Assembly (NCBI RefSeq): GCF_024496245.1
Contig: NZ_CP101740.1
Span: 2,789,501-2,853,500 of the forward strand
DNA length: 64,000 nt
DNA from: Sphingomonas qomolangmaensis
GTDB lineage: Bacteria > Pseudomonadota > Alphaproteobacteria > Sphingomonadales > Sphingomonadaceae
Direction of reading: 5' to 3'
Shown here: positions 34,808-44,818 of the stretch, one piece after another
Numbering within the stretch: position 1 is the stretch's first letter
How the letters are laid out: every line of letters starts with the position of its first letter
Notes under the pieces: generated by a model
Databases searched by the model: none
What the model was told of the DNA's origin: nothing
The model's input: the letters and a program-made list of their open reading frames with translations, nothing else
Translations under genes and position numbers: made by a program

Positions 34808-36868
34808 ATGACCGATCTCCCCACGCCGCCCATCGCCCCGCAGCGCCCGCACAGCTTCACCGCGCACGGCCACACCATCGACGACGGCTTCGCCTGGCTG
34901 AAGGATCCCGGCTATCCGAACGTCACCGACAAGGACGTGCTCGCCTATCTCGACGCCGAGAACGCCTATCACGACGCGGTGATGGCGCCGCTCAAGCCGC
35001 TCGCCGACACGCTGTTCGCCGAGATGCGCGCGCGCATCAAGGAAGACGAATCGACCGTGCCGCAGAAGGACGGCGACTGGCTCTATTGGACCGATCACGA
35101 GGAAGGCGGCGAATATCGGCGCTGGTGGCGCAAGCCCGTTGCGGGCGGCGAACCGCACCTCTTCCTCGACGAACCCGCGCTGGCGGCGGGCAAGGAATAT
35201 TTCCGTCTCGGCGCGCTCTCGATCAGCCCCGATGCGCGGCTGATGGCTTATGCGATCGACGATAATGGCTCCGAACGCTTCGTAGCGCGGGTGCAGGATC
35301 TCACCACCGGCGAGCATTTGCCCGATGTGATCGAGGGGACGCTCGGCGAGCTCATCTGGACCGCCGACTCATCGGCCTTCCTCTACACCCCGGCGAACGA
35401 CCAATGGCGCACCGATCGGGTGATGCTCCACCGGCTGGGCGAGGCCGAGGATACGATGCTGTTCCACGAAGCCGATGAGGGCTTCCGCGTCGGCGTCGGC
35501 GAAACCCAGTCGCGGCGTTTCATCGTCATCGCCACCGGCGATCATGTGACCAGCGAAGTCTATCTGCTCCCCGCCACCGACCCCACCGCGCCTTTGCTGC
35601 TGGTCGCGCCGCGCCAGGTCGGCCGCGAATATGATGTCGACGAGCATGACGGCATGTTGTTCATCCACACCAACGATACCTATCCCAATTTCCGGCTGGT
35701 CACCGCCACGCTCGAGGCACCCGCCGAATGGACCGAACGGATCGCGCCGAGCCGCGACTTCTACATGACCCGGGTCGAATGTTTCGCCGGCTTCTTCGTC
35801 GTCGAGGGGCGCGAGGACGGGCTCGATGTGATCGAAATCCACCGCTACGACGGCAGCGCGCCGACGCGGATACCCTTTCCCGAGGCAAGCTATGTCGCGG
35901 GCGTCGGCGACAATCCCGAATATGACGTGCAGGTGCTTCGCCTGGGCTATGAATCGATGGTCACCCCGGGGACGGTGTATGACTATGACGTCGCCAGCGG
36001 CAGCCTGACCACGCTGAAGGTCCAGGAGATCCCGAGCGGCTACGACCCGGCGAAATACGCCACCGAACGGGTCAAGATCACCGCGCGCGACGGCACGCAG
36101 GTGCCGTGCTCGATCGTCTATCCCGCCGGTTTCCCGCGCGACGGCAGCGGCAAGCTCTATCTCTATGCCTATGGCGCCTATGGCTACGCCGTGCCGCCGG
36201 GCTTCTCGACCAGCCGGATGTCGTTCCTCGATCGCGGCGTCGCCTTCGCGATCGCGCATATCCGCGGCGGTGATGACCTTGGCCAGCAATGGTATCTCGA
36301 CGGCAAGCTCGAAAAGCGCGCCAACACCTTCAACGACTTCGTCGATGTCGCGAAGGGATTGATCGAGCTGGGCTTCACCGCGCCCGGCAACATCGCGATC
36401 GCCGGGCGTTCGGCGGGCGGTGAGCTGATGGGCGCGGTCGCCAATTCGGACCCCGATCTGTGGGGCGTGGTCGTCGCCGACGTGCCTTTCGTCGACGTGC
36501 TCAACACTATGCTCGACGCCAGCCTGCCGCTCACCCCCGGCGAATGGCCCGAATGGGGCAATCCGATCGAGGACAAGGCGGCGTTCGAGCTGATCCGCAG
36601 CTATTCGCCCTATGACAATATCCGCCCCCAAGCCTATCCGCCGATGTGGATCGGCGGCGGCCTCAACGACCCGCGCGTGACCTATTGGGAGCCCGCCAAA
36701 TTCGCCGCGAAACTGCGCGCGACCAAGACCGACGAGAATGTGCTGGTGCTCAAGACCAACATGGGCGCGGGCCATGGCGGCAAATCGGGCCGCTGGGAGA
36801 GCCTGCGCGAAGCGGCGGAGGAGAATGCCTTCGTGCTGTGGCAGTTGGGGGCGGAGAAGACGGCGTGA
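34808..36868 (+). CDS. ptrB: Oligopeptidase B (S9A prolyl-oligopeptidase family)
   Basis: A serine peptidase of 686 residues, the usual size, that cuts short peptides after basic residues. The N-terminal half is a seven-bladed propeller (starting RPHSFTAHGHTIDDGFAWLKD). The C-terminal alpha/beta-hydrolase domain has AIAHIRGGDDLGQQWYLDGK, the nucleophile in IAGRSAGGELMG (about residue 536), the aspartate in GGLNDPRVTYWEPAKF and the histidine in NMGAGHGGKSGR. The ATG at 34808 fits the family. Upstream in-frame starts run back through the repeat at 34727. No signal peptide, so it acts in the cytoplasm. Confidence 0.93.
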   Translation: MTDLPTPPIAPQRPHSFTAHGHTIDDGFAWLKDPGYPNVTDKDVLAYLDAENAYHDAVMAPLKPLADTLFAEMRARIKEDESTVPQKDGDWLYWTDHEEGGEYRRWWRKPVAGGEPHLFLDEPALAAGKEYFRLGALSISPDARLMAYAIDDNGSERFVARVQDLTTGEHLPDVIEGTLGELIWTADSSAFLYTPANDQWRTDRVMLHRLGEAEDTMLFHEADEGFRVGVGETQSRRFIVIATGDHVTSEVYLLPATDPTAPLLLVAPRQVGREYDVDEHDGMLFIHTNDTYPNFRLVTATLEAPAEWTERIAPSRDFYMTRVECFAGFFVVEGREDGLDVIEIHRYDGSAPTRIPFPEASYVAGVGDNPEYDVQVLRLGYESMVTPGTVYDYDVASGSLTTLKVQEIPSGYDPAKYATERVKITARDGTQVPCSIVYPAGFPRDGSGKLYLYAYGAYGYAVPPGFSTSRMSFLDRGVAFAIAHIRGGDDLGQQWYLDGKLEKRANTFNDFVDVAKGLIELGFTAPGNIAIAGRSAGGELMGAVANSDPDLWGVVVADVPFVDVLNTMLDASLPLTPGEWPEWGNPIEDKAAFELIRSYSPYDNIRPQAYPPMWIGGGLNDPRVTYWEPAKFAAKLRATKTDENVLVLKTNMGAGHGGKSGRWESLREAAEENAFVLWQLGAEKTA

Positions 36869-36891
36869 CGCAACGATCGTCCGCTATCCTT

Positions 36892-36994
36892 CGTCATGCC
36901 GGTCTTGATCCGGCATCCATGCGATCGCTTCGCCACCGGGGTTTCGCTTGTGGATGATGCCGTGCCTGGACCCCGGATCAAGTCCGGGGTGGCG
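36892..36994. repeat. Inverted pair of CCGGATC-type intergenic repeats
   Basis: Two half-units in opposite orientation, CGTCATGCCGGTCTTGATCC at 36892 and CCCCGGATCAAGTCCGGGG at 36971, lie between ptrB and lnt. They belong to the same family as 43760 and 47552. They also create a spurious upstream extension of the lnt frame. Confidence 0.75.
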
Positions 36995-37018
36995 AATGAA
37001 CCGGGGGCAGCCGCCAGC

Positions 37019-38590
37019 ATGAAGCGGATCTTCACCCGCTACCCCGGCCTCACCCTCCTCGTCACCGGCGCGATCGTCGCGACGGGCTTCGCGCCGCTCG
37101 ACCTCTTCCCGCTGACGCTGATCGGCCTCGCGATCCTGCTCTGGCTGGTCCACGAGGCGCGCACGATCCGCGCGGCACTGTGGCGCGGCTGGATGTTCGG
37201 GCTGGGGCATTTCACCGTCAACGGCAACTGGATCCAGCACGCCTTCGATTTCCAGGACAAGATGCCGCCGCAGCTCGGCTATATCGCGGTCGTCGTGCTC
37301 GCGCTGTACCTTGCCATCTATCCGATGATGGCGGCGGGACTTGCCTGGCGGCTGGCATCGCCGCGCGCGGTGGGCGATGCCGCGACCCCGCCGGGGGGCA
37401 GCTATGTGCTGGTGTTCGGCGCGGCGTGGATCGCCACCGAATGGCTGCGCGCGACGATGTTCACCGGCTATGCCTGGAACCCGATCGGCGTCGTGTGGCT
37501 GCCCTTGCTCGGCATCGCGCAGATCGCCGCGCTGATCGGCACCTATGCGCTGTCGGGGGTCACCGTCGTGCTCTCGGGCGCGCTGCTGTTGGTCGCGCAT
37601 CGCCGCTGGCGGATGCCCGCCGCGACGGTCGCGGCGCTCGCTATCGCCGCATTGGTCGCGTGGCAGGAGCCGCCCCCCGCGCCCGACGGCCCCGCCGCGC
37701 CGCGCGTCCGCGTCGTCCAGCCCAATATCGGCCAGGAGCGGATGGGCGACGGCGATTTCGAGCCCAAGCTGCTCGCCGCGATGATCGCGCAATCGGGCCA
37801 GCCACAATCCTATCCGCGGCTGGTCGTCTGGCCCGAGGGCGCGGTGAATTATTTCCTCGAGGACGGCTATCCGCGCGACTGGTATTGGAAGGGGCAACCC
37901 GCCGACACCCGCGCCGCGATCGCCTCGGTGCTCGGCCCGCGCGACATGGCGCTGGTCGGCTCGACCGCGCTCGAATTCGATCCTCGCGGCGAGCTCGCCA
38001 ATATCGGCAACAGCATCTACGCGGTCGGCCCCGACGGGTCGCTCGGCCCCAAGCGCTACGACAAGGCGCATCTGGTGCCGTACGGCGAATATCTGCCGCT
38101 ACGCGATCTGCTCGCACCGCTCGGCATCGCGCGGCTGGTGCAGGGCGAGATCGATTATCTGCCGGGGCCGGGGCCGCGCAGCCTGGCGGTGCCGGGCTTC
38201 GGCAATGTCGGCATGCAGATCTGCTACGAGATCATTTTCTCGGGCCAAGTCGTCGATCGTGCCAACCGCCCCGACATCCTGTTCAACCCCTCGAACGATT
38301 CGTGGTTTGGGCGATGGGGGCCGCCACAGCATCTGGCGCAGGCGCGGATGCGCGCGGTCGAGGAGGGGCTGCCGATCCTGCGTTCGACCCCCACCGGCAT
38401 CTCGGCGGTGATCGACGCGCAGGGCCGGCTGCTCGCCAGCGTCCCGCACCAGACCGCTGGCGCCGCCGAAGTCCCGCTGCCGCGCCCGCTGCCGCCGACG
38501 CTCTTTGCGCGCGCCGGCAACGCGATGGCCCTGCTGGTGGCCGCGCTGCTGCTGCTGCTCGCGATTGCCATCCGGCGGCGGGAGCGATAA
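37019..38590 (+). CDS. lnt: Apolipoprotein N-acyltransferase
   Basis: Adds the third acyl chain to lipoproteins in the inner membrane. 523 residues, with about seven N-terminal membrane spans (residues 1-215) followed by a nitrilase domain. The catalytic triad is visible as E273 ([11 protein letters not shown]), K349 ([16 protein letters not shown]) and C402 ([10 protein letters not shown]). A last membrane span near the C-terminus ends in IAIRRRER. The ATG at 37019 is chosen because the preceding in-frame residues are translated from the repeat at 36892. metK follows, as in many sphingomonads. Confidence 0.95.
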   Translation: MKRIFTRYPGLTLLVTGAIVATGFAPLDLFPLTLIGLAILLWLVHEARTIRAALWRGWMFGLGHFTVNGNWIQHAFDFQDKMPPQLGYIAVVVLALYLAIYPMMAAGLAWRLASPRAVGDAATPPGGSYVLVFGAAWIATEWLRATMFTGYAWNPIGVVWLPLLGIAQIAALIGTYALSGVTVVLSGALLLVAHRRWRMPAATVAALAIAALVAWQEPPPAPDGPAAPRVRVVQPNIGQERMGDGDFEPKLLAAMIAQSGQPQSYPRLVVWPEGAVNYFLEDGYPRDWYWKGQPADTRAAIASVLGPRDMALVGSTALEFDPRGELANIGNSIYAVGPDGSLGPKRYDKAHLVPYGEYLPLRDLLAPLGIARLVQGEIDYLPGPGPRSLAVPGFGNVGMQICYEIIFSGQVVDRANRPDILFNPSNDSWFGRWGPPQHLAQARMRAVEEGLPILRSTPTGISAVIDAQGRLLASVPHQTAGAAEVPLPRPLPPTLFARAGNAMALLVAALLLLLAIAIRRRER

Positions 38591-38595
38591 GGAGT

Positions 38596-38617
38596 CATAT
38601 AACGATAGCTTTATATC
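38596..38617. promoter_or_regulatory. AT-rich operator-like inverted repeat upstream of metK
   Basis: ATATAA (38597-38602) and TTATAT (38611-38616) form a 6-bp inverted repeat with 8 bases between them, in otherwise GC-rich DNA, 45 bp before metK. The form resembles dimeric ArsR-type operators of methionine/SAM regulators in alphaproteobacteria. No regulator gene is present nearby, so its identity is open. It may also include the metK promoter. Confidence 0.5.
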
Positions 38618-38625
38618 TTGAAGTT

Positions 38626-38640
38626 CGGCCCTTTGGGCCG
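38626..38640 (+). promoter_or_regulatory. Hairpin in the metK leader
   Basis: CGGCCC-TTT-GGGCCG forms a 6-bp stem with a 3-base loop, 21 bases before the metK ATG. It is followed by CGAGGAA as ribosome-binding site. It could stabilise the 5' end or take part in translational control. I could not match it to a known SAM riboswitch class. Confidence 0.4.
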
Positions 38641-38661
38641 GTCAGACGATCGAGGAACCCC

Positions 38662-39870
<1,209 letters not shown>

Positions 39871-39874
39871 GCGT

Positions 39875-41371
39875 TTAGGCCGGCGCCAGCGCCCCCGCGG
39901 GCAGCACCAGCCGCACCGCCAGCCCGCCCTCGTGCCAGGTCCGCTCGAGCGTGCCCCCCAGCTGGCGGATCGCGCTGCTCTCGATCAGCTTCGATCCGAA
40001 TCCCGCGGGGCGATCGCCCGGATGGATTTCCGGCCCGCCCTGTTCGCGCCACAGCAATTCGAACCCGCCATCGTCGCCGGCGATGCAGTCGAGCGTCACC
40101 CAGCCGTCATTGCCCGACAGCGCGCCATATTTGGCGGCGTTAGTGGCCAGCTCATGGTAGAGCAGCGACAGCGGCGTGGTTGCGCGATCGTCGATCTGCG
40201 GATTGGCGCCCGCCACGCGCACCCGCGATACCTCGCCCGCGCGATACGGGTCGAACAATGTCCCCAATAGCCCATGCAGCGTCACCGGCTTGCCGCTGCC
40301 ATCGGCGGCGCGCGGTCGAACGAAATCATGCGCGCGCCCCAGCGCCGCGACCCGGTCGATCAGGCTGGTCGGCAACGCCGCGGCATCGTCGGCCCCGCGC
40401 GACGCGGCATGGATCAGCCCCGACACCACCGCGAAGATGTTCTTGATCCGGTGGCTCAATTCGTTCGAGATCAGCTCGCGCTCCTCGATCGCCAGCCGAT
40501 AGCCATGCGTATCGGTCGCGGTGCCGAACCAGTGCGTCACCTCGCCGCGATCGTCGCGGAACGGTACCGACCGGATCATCGCCCAGCGTGGCTCGCCCGC
40601 GGGGTTGAGGATCCGCAGCTCGCATTCGAACGCCTCGCCGCTCGCCTTGGCGGTGCGCCATCGTTCGGTGATGAGCGCGTGATCGTCGGGGTGGATGACG
40701 CGCAGAAAGGCTTCGGCGCTGTCGAGCCCGATCGCGACCCCGGTCGCCTCGACCCAGCGCTGGTTGATCCACAGCGGCACGCCATCGGGGTTCGATGCCC
40801 ATACCAGGTGCGGCAGCGCATCGGCGAGCGAGCGCAGCCGCATCTCGCTGTCGCGCAGCGCCTTGTTCTCGCGCCGCGCGTGCAGGATCGCCGCGACGCT
40901 CGCGGCCAGGGTCGTCAGCCCCTGCGTCTGGAGCGGCGTCAGCCCGTCGCGCGGCTGGGTGTCGAGCACGCACAGCGCCCCCAGCGGAAACCCCTCGGCG
41001 CTCAGCAACGGCGCGCCGGCATAGAAGCGGACATGCAGGTCGCCGGTCACCACCGGATTGTCGGCAAAGCGCGGATCGAGCGTCGCGTCGCGCACGATCA
41101 TGATCCCCGGCGATTCGATCGCATGCGAACAGAAGGACGCCGATCGCGGCAGTTCGGCGACATCGGTGCCCACCCGGCTCAGATGCCGCTGGCGCTCGGC
41201 ATCGAGCAAGGTCACCAGCGCCACCGGCGCGCCGAGCAGCGCCGCGGCGAAGGCGGTGATCGCATCGAACCGCTCGTCGCCGTCGAAGCGATGCAGGTCA
41301 TGCGCGGCGATCGTCGCCTGACGGATCGCTTCATCGACAAAAGGCGCGGTGCCGTGCAAGACGTCCCCCAA
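39875..41371 (-). CDS. Sensor histidine kinase, GAF-PAS-HWE type
   Basis: A cytosolic kinase of 498 residues without membrane spans. A GAF domain (about 25-165, with FCSHAIESPGIMIVRDA and FYAGAPLLSAEGFPLGALCV) is followed by a PAS domain (about 180-300, SLADALPHLVWASNPDGVPL) and an HWE/HisKA_2 kinase (ELSHRIKNIFAVVSGLIHAA with the phospho-His). The kinase also has YHELATNAAKYGALS and GFGSKLIESSAIRQLGG for ATP binding. Such kinases feed the alphaproteobacterial general stress response or light responses. The PAS domain lacks an obvious NCRFLQ cysteine, so it is not a LOV domain. No response regulator lies nearby. Confidence 0.88.
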   Translation of the reverse strand: MGDVLHGTAPFVDEAIRQATIAAHDLHRFDGDERFDAITAFAAALLGAPVALVTLLDAERQRHLSRVGTDVAELPRSASFCSHAIESPGIMIVRDATLDPRFADNPVVTGDLHVRFYAGAPLLSAEGFPLGALCVLDTQPRDGLTPLQTQGLTTLAASVAAILHARRENKALRDSEMRLRSLADALPHLVWASNPDGVPLWINQRWVEATGVAIGLDSAEAFLRVIHPDDHALITERWRTAKASGEAFECELRILNPAGEPRWAMIRSVPFRDDRGEVTHWFGTATDTHGYRLAIEERELISNELSHRIKNIFAVVSGLIHAASRGADDAAALPTSLIDRVAALGRAHDFVRPRAADGSGKPVTLHGLLGTLFDPYRAGEVSRVRVAGANPQIDDRATTPLSLLYHELATNAAKYGALSGNDGWVTLDCIAGDDGGFELLWREQGGPEIHPGDRPAGFGSKLIESSAIRQLGGTLERTWHEGGLAVRLVLPAGALAPA

Positions 41372-41439
41372 TCAAAAACCCGACCGCCGTAGCGGCGATC
41401 CGATCGGTTCTTACCGCACCGCAATGGAATAGGCGAATT

Positions 41440-43641
41440 TCAACGCCGCCCCTGGCCCGGCAACCCCGCCTTCGTCTTCGCCTGCTTCCCGTAGCGCGTC
41501 TTGCGCGTGCCCGGCTTGCCCTCGTTCGATCGGCCCATCACCGGCGCCTTCTTCTGGTGGTCGGGCAGCCCCAGCTCCTCGGCCTCGAGGCTGCGGATCT
41601 CGTCGCGCAGCCGGCCCGCGGTCTCGAACTCGAGGTCCGACGCCGCCTTGCGCATCTGCTTTTCGAGATCCTCGATATAGGCGCGCAGATTATGCCCCAC
41701 CATGTGCGGGCGGTCCGCGTCGATCTCGATCAGCACGCCGTCCTTCGATGCGACATGCGCGATGATGTCGCCGATGTTGCGCTTGATCGTCGTCGGGGTG
41801 ATGCCGTGCGCGGTGTTGTAGATCACCTGTTTCTCGCGCCGCCGATCGGTTTCGTTGAGCGCGCGCTCCATACTGCCGGTGATCCGGTCGGCATAGAGGA
41901 TCACCCGCCCGTCGACGTTTCGCGCCGCGCGCCCGATCGTCTGGATCAGCGACGTCTCCGAGCGCAGGAACCCTTCCTTGTCGGCATCGAGGATCGCCAC
42001 CAAGCCGCATTCGGGGATGTCCAATCCCTCGCGCAGCAGGTTGATCCCTACCAGCACGTCGTACACCCCCAGCCGCAGGTCGCGGATCAGCTCGATCCGC
42101 TCGAGCGTCTCGACGTCCGAATGCATGTAGCGGACCTTGAGCCCCGCCTCGTGCATATATTCGGTCAGGTCCTCGGCCATCCGCTTGGTCAGCACCGTCA
42201 CCAGCGTGCGGTATCCCGCCTTGGTCGTCTTCCTGGCCTCGACGATCAGGTCCTGCACCTGCTCCTCGACCGGCTTGATCTCGACCGGCGGGTCGATCAG
42301 CCCGGTGGGGCGGATGACCTGCTCGACGAAGACGCCGCCGGTCTGCTCCATCTCCCACCCACCGGGAGTCGCGGAGACGCAGACCGTCTGCGGCCGCATC
42401 GCATCCCATTCGTTGAAGCGCAGCGGGCGGTTGTCGATGCAGCTGGGCAGGCGGAAACCATATTCGGCGAGCGTGATCTTGCGCCGGTGATCGCCGCGCG
42501 CCATCGCGTTGATCTGGCCGATCGTCTGGTGGCTCTCGTCGACGAACAGCAACGCATTCTCGGGCAGATACTCGAACAAGGTGGGCGGCGGCTCGCCGGG
42601 CATCCGCCCGGTCAGGAAGCGCGAATAATTCTCGATCCCCGCGCACGAGCCGGTCGCGGCGATCATCTCGAGATCAAAATGCGTCCGCTGCTCGAGCCGC
42701 TGCGCCTCGAGCAGCCGCCCCTCGGCGTGCAGTTCCTTCAGCCGCTCCTCCAGCTCGTGCTTGATCGCGAAGGTCGCCTGTTTCAGCGTCGGCCCCGGCG
42801 TCACATAATGGCTGTTGGCATAGATCCGGATCGAATTGAGGCTCGCCACCTTCGCCCCGGTCAGCGGATCGAACTCGACGATCTCCTCGATATCGTCGCC
42901 GAAGAAGCTGATCCGCCACGCGGTGTCGTCATAATGCGACGGGAAGACCTCGAGGCTGTCGCCGCGCACGCGAAACGCCCCGCGCGCGAACGCCGCGTCG
43001 TTGCGCTTGTACTGCAGCGCCACCAGCTTGCGGATGATCTCGCGCTGGTCGACCACCTGGCCCTTCTTCAGGTCGAAGATCATCGCCGAATAGGTCTCGA
43101 CCGATCCGATGCCATAGATGCACGACACCGACGCGACGATCAGCACGTCGTCGCGCTCGAGCAGCGACCGCGTCGCCGAATGGCGCATCCGGTCGATCGC
43201 CTCGTTGGTCGAGCTTTCCTTCTCGATATAGGTGTCCGACCGCGGCACATAGGCCTCGGGCTGGTAATAGTCGTAATAGCTGACGAAATATTCGACCGCG
43301 TTCTCGGGGAAGAACGACTTGAACTCGCCATAAAGCTGCGCGGCCAGGATCTTGTTGGGCGCCAGGATCAGCGCGGGGCGCTGCAATTCCTCGATCATCT
43401 TGGCCATGGTGAAGGTCTTGCCCGAACCCGTGACCCCCAGCAGCACCTGGTCGCGCTCGTTCGCGCGATTGGCCGCGACCAATTCGGCGATCGCCGCGGG
43501 CTGGTCGCCCGCCGGTTCGTATTCGCTCACCAGCTTGAAGGGCCGCCCCCCCTCGGCCTTGGGCGGGCGCGCGGGACGATGGGGGACGAAGCTCTGCCCG
43601 GTATCGGGTTCGGCCAAATTGGTACGGATCTGGATCGCCAT
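41440..43641 (-). CDS. uvrB: Excinuclease ABC subunit B
   Basis: Damage-verification helicase of nucleotide excision repair, working with UvrA and UvrC. 733 residues. Walker A (GVTGSGKT, 69-76), the beta-hairpin region [20 protein letters not shown], the DESH motif ([13 protein letters not shown]), SATPGGWE and the helicase motif VI ([19 protein letters not shown]) are present. The C-terminal UVR domain ([20 protein letters not shown]) binds UvrC. The ATG at 43641 is the family start. The in-frame extension to 43866 passes through the repeat at 43760. No LexA box was found upstream. Confidence 0.97.
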   Translation of the reverse strand: MAIQIRTNLAEPDTGQSFVPHRPARPPKAEGGRPFKLVSEYEPAGDQPAAIAELVAANRANERDQVLLGVTGSGKTFTMAKMIEELQRPALILAPNKILAAQLYGEFKSFFPENAVEYFVSYYDYYQPEAYVPRSDTYIEKESSTNEAIDRMRHSATRSLLERDDVLIVASVSCIYGIGSVETYSAMIFDLKKGQVVDQREIIRKLVALQYKRNDAAFARGAFRVRGDSLEVFPSHYDDTAWRISFFGDDIEEIVEFDPLTGAKVASLNSIRIYANSHYVTPGPTLKQATFAIKHELEERLKELHAEGRLLEAQRLEQRTHFDLEMIAATGSCAGIENYSRFLTGRMPGEPPPTLFEYLPENALLFVDESHQTIGQINAMARGDHRRKITLAEYGFRLPSCIDNRPLRFNEWDAMRPQTVCVSATPGGWEMEQTGGVFVEQVIRPTGLIDPPVEIKPVEEQVQDLIVEARKTTKAGYRTLVTVLTKRMAEDLTEYMHEAGLKVRYMHSDVETLERIELIRDLRLGVYDVLVGINLLREGLDIPECGLVAILDADKEGFLRSETSLIQTIGRAARNVDGRVILYADRITGSMERALNETDRRREKQVIYNTAHGITPTTIKRNIGDIIAHVASKDGVLIEIDADRPHMVGHNLRAYIEDLEKQMRKAASDLEFETAGRLRDEIRSLEAEELGLPDHQKKAPVMGRSNEGKPGTRKTRYGKQAKTKAGLPGQGRR

Positions 43642-43759
43642 ATGTTCCGGTATATGAGGGCGATGGCGGGCGAGGACAATGGAGGGGCGGGGGGCGTTGC
43701 GCTGCTGCGTCGAGCGATGCTTGCGATGCCCATACCGACCGCTGGATAGCAGGACTTCC

Positions 43760-43787
43760 GCGTCACCCCGGACTTGTTCCGGGGTCT
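43760..43787. repeat. Single CCCCGGA-type intergenic repeat
   Basis: GTCACCCCGGACTTGTTCC and the mirrored GGGGT form one hairpin unit of the family found in pairs at 36892 and 47552. It lies between uvrB and the GIY-YIG remnant. Confidence 0.7.
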
Positions 43788-43811
43788 GCCGCGCGGCAGA
43801 TAATGCCGCCG

Positions 43812-43910
43812 ATGATTGAGCGCACGCCCTGCGTCTATATCCTGTCGAACCGCTACAACGGCGCAATCTATGTTGGTGTCATGAGCGACACTCCACAGGG
43901 CAGCGGCTGA
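43812..43910 (+). pseudogene. Truncated GIY-YIG nuclease-domain gene
   Basis: A 32-residue frame starting [20 protein letters not shown] and ending after VGVMSDT. The VYILSNRxNGxIYVGVxSD segment is the N-terminal core of the GIY-YIG (YhbQ-like) family, which is normally about 90-100 residues. Here the rest, including the catalytic Arg and Glu, is missing. The coding text ends in an early TGA, so it is a dead fragment next to the toxin-antitoxin pair. Confidence 0.75.
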
Positions 43911-43988
43911 ACTTATTCATGAGGCTACACCTCAAGCCGAAGCCCGATCGACGCAATATGAGCCGATATTGCAACAGTCACGTGCATC

Positions 43989-44006
43989 ATGTAAGTTACA
44001 TGTAAC
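43989..44006. promoter_or_regulatory. Overlapping palindromes, probable operator of the toxin-antitoxin operon
   Basis: ATGTAAGTTACAT (43989-44001, near-perfect) overlaps the perfect 12-bp palindrome GTTACATGTAAC (43995-44006). They lie 5 bp before the antitoxin ATG. This is where an antitoxin-toxin complex would bind to repress its own operon. Confidence 0.65.
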
Positions 44007-44010
44007 GTTT

Positions 44011-44253
44011 ATGGTCGGAGAAACGCTGTTGCCGACACCCGTCAGCGAACGAGTGCAAAAGCGTCGCGACGCTTTGCGTGCCGCAGGGCTACGGCCGATC
44101 CAGATATGGGTTCCCGATACCCGGCGTCCGGGGTTCGCCGAGGAATGCCAGCGCCAGGCGCGAGTGGTCGCGGCAGCCGATGCGGCGGATCACGATCTCG
44201 ACGCCTTCATCGATGCGGCGCTGGTTGATCTGGACCCCGAGGGCGAGGTTTGA
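44011..44253 (+). CDS. Antitoxin of a MazEF-type module (DUF3018-like)
   Basis: An 80-residue protein with VSERVQKRRDALRAAGLRPI and QIWVPDTRRPGFAEECQRQA, the hallmark of the short antitoxin family paired with MazF/PemK toxins in proteobacteria. The acidic C-terminus (ADHDLDAFIDAALVDLDPEG) should wrap the toxin. The ATG at 44011 follows the palindromic operator directly. An upstream in-frame TTG at 43969 would overlap that operator and is less likely. The stop overlaps the toxin's TTG by 3 bases. Confidence 0.85.
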   Translation: MVGETLLPTPVSERVQKRRDALRAAGLRPIQIWVPDTRRPGFAEECQRQARVVAAADAADHDLDAFIDAALVDLDPEGEV

Positions 44254-44573
44254 AACGCGGCGACCTGGTGACGATCGCTTTGCCCGGGGATTTCGGCAAG
44301 CCGCGCCCCGCGCTGATCATCCAGTCCGACCAGTTCGACCAGACCGGCACCGTCACGGTATTGCTGGTGTCGGGAACGCTGGTCGATGCCCCCCTGATCC
44401 GCACGACTATCGATCCGACGCCGGGCAACGGGTTAAGGAAACGGTCGCAGGTAATGGTGGACAAGGCAATGTCGGTGAAGCGCGGCAAGATCGGCGCGCC
44501 GATCGGTCGCCTCGATGCCGAGGCCATGCTGGCGGTGACGCGGGCGCTGGCGGTCTTCTTCGCTATCGCCTGA
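44250..44573 (+). CDS. MazF/PemK-type mRNA interferase toxin
   Basis: A 107-residue toxin with the conserved N-terminus KRGDLVTIALPGDFGKPRPALIIQ (given here as RGDLVTIALPGDFGKPRP), VTVLLVSG, and KRSQVMVDKAMSVKRGKIG with the catalytic-type Arg/Ser/Thr residues of MazF. It cleaves single-stranded mRNA when free of antitoxin. It starts at a TTG at 44250 inside the antitoxin stop (TTGA overlap), preceded by GAGGGCGAGG. The tight overlap gives coupled translation and keeps antitoxin in excess. Confidence 0.9.
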   Translation: MKRGDLVTIALPGDFGKPRPALIIQSDQFDQTGTVTVLLVSGTLVDAPLIRTTIDPTPGNGLRKRSQVMVDKAMSVKRGKIGAPIGRLDAEAMLAVTRALAVFFAIA

Positions 44574-44818
44574 TCAGCTCCACAACCCTGCTGTCCTACA
44601 ACCCCCCACTTCGATAAACTCCCCCCATGACTATGCTCCCCCCACCCCCAACCGGCACCCCGCTCCAACACCGCGGAGAGGGGCAATCCACGGGGGACGT
44701 AGTGTAGCTTTTGTAGCCTTCCGAGTCCGCACCGCCCCCGCGACTCGCCGAATCGCCGCCCCTCGACACACCGCCATCGCGCGCTAGTCTCGACCCACAA
44801 TCACCCGGGGGAATCCAC

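Noticed and set aside
36896..37018. Longer N-terminus for Lnt starting at 36896
   Set aside because: The added residues come from the repeat at 36892-36994 and are unlike the family. The Lnt first membrane span starts right after 37019.
38591..38661. Known SAM riboswitch (SAM-II or SAM/SAH class) upstream of metK
   Set aside because: The leader is short and has a single 6-bp hairpin. I could not place the conserved pseudoknot bases of either class. Kept only as an unclassified leader.
43642..43760. LexA box (GTTC-N7-GTTC) upstream of uvrB
   Set aside because: A GTTC occurs just before the start codon region, but no second GTTC is at the required distance.
43642..43866. 75-residue N-terminal extension of UvrB
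   Set aside because: It is translated from intergenic repeat DNA and is Arg/Pro-rich. The family start is at 43641.
44574..44818. CCCCCCACCCCC-rich stretch as another copy of the CCCTCCC element
   Set aside because: It lacks the CTCCCT/AGGGAG hairpin and a mirrored partner, so it is only C-rich sequence.
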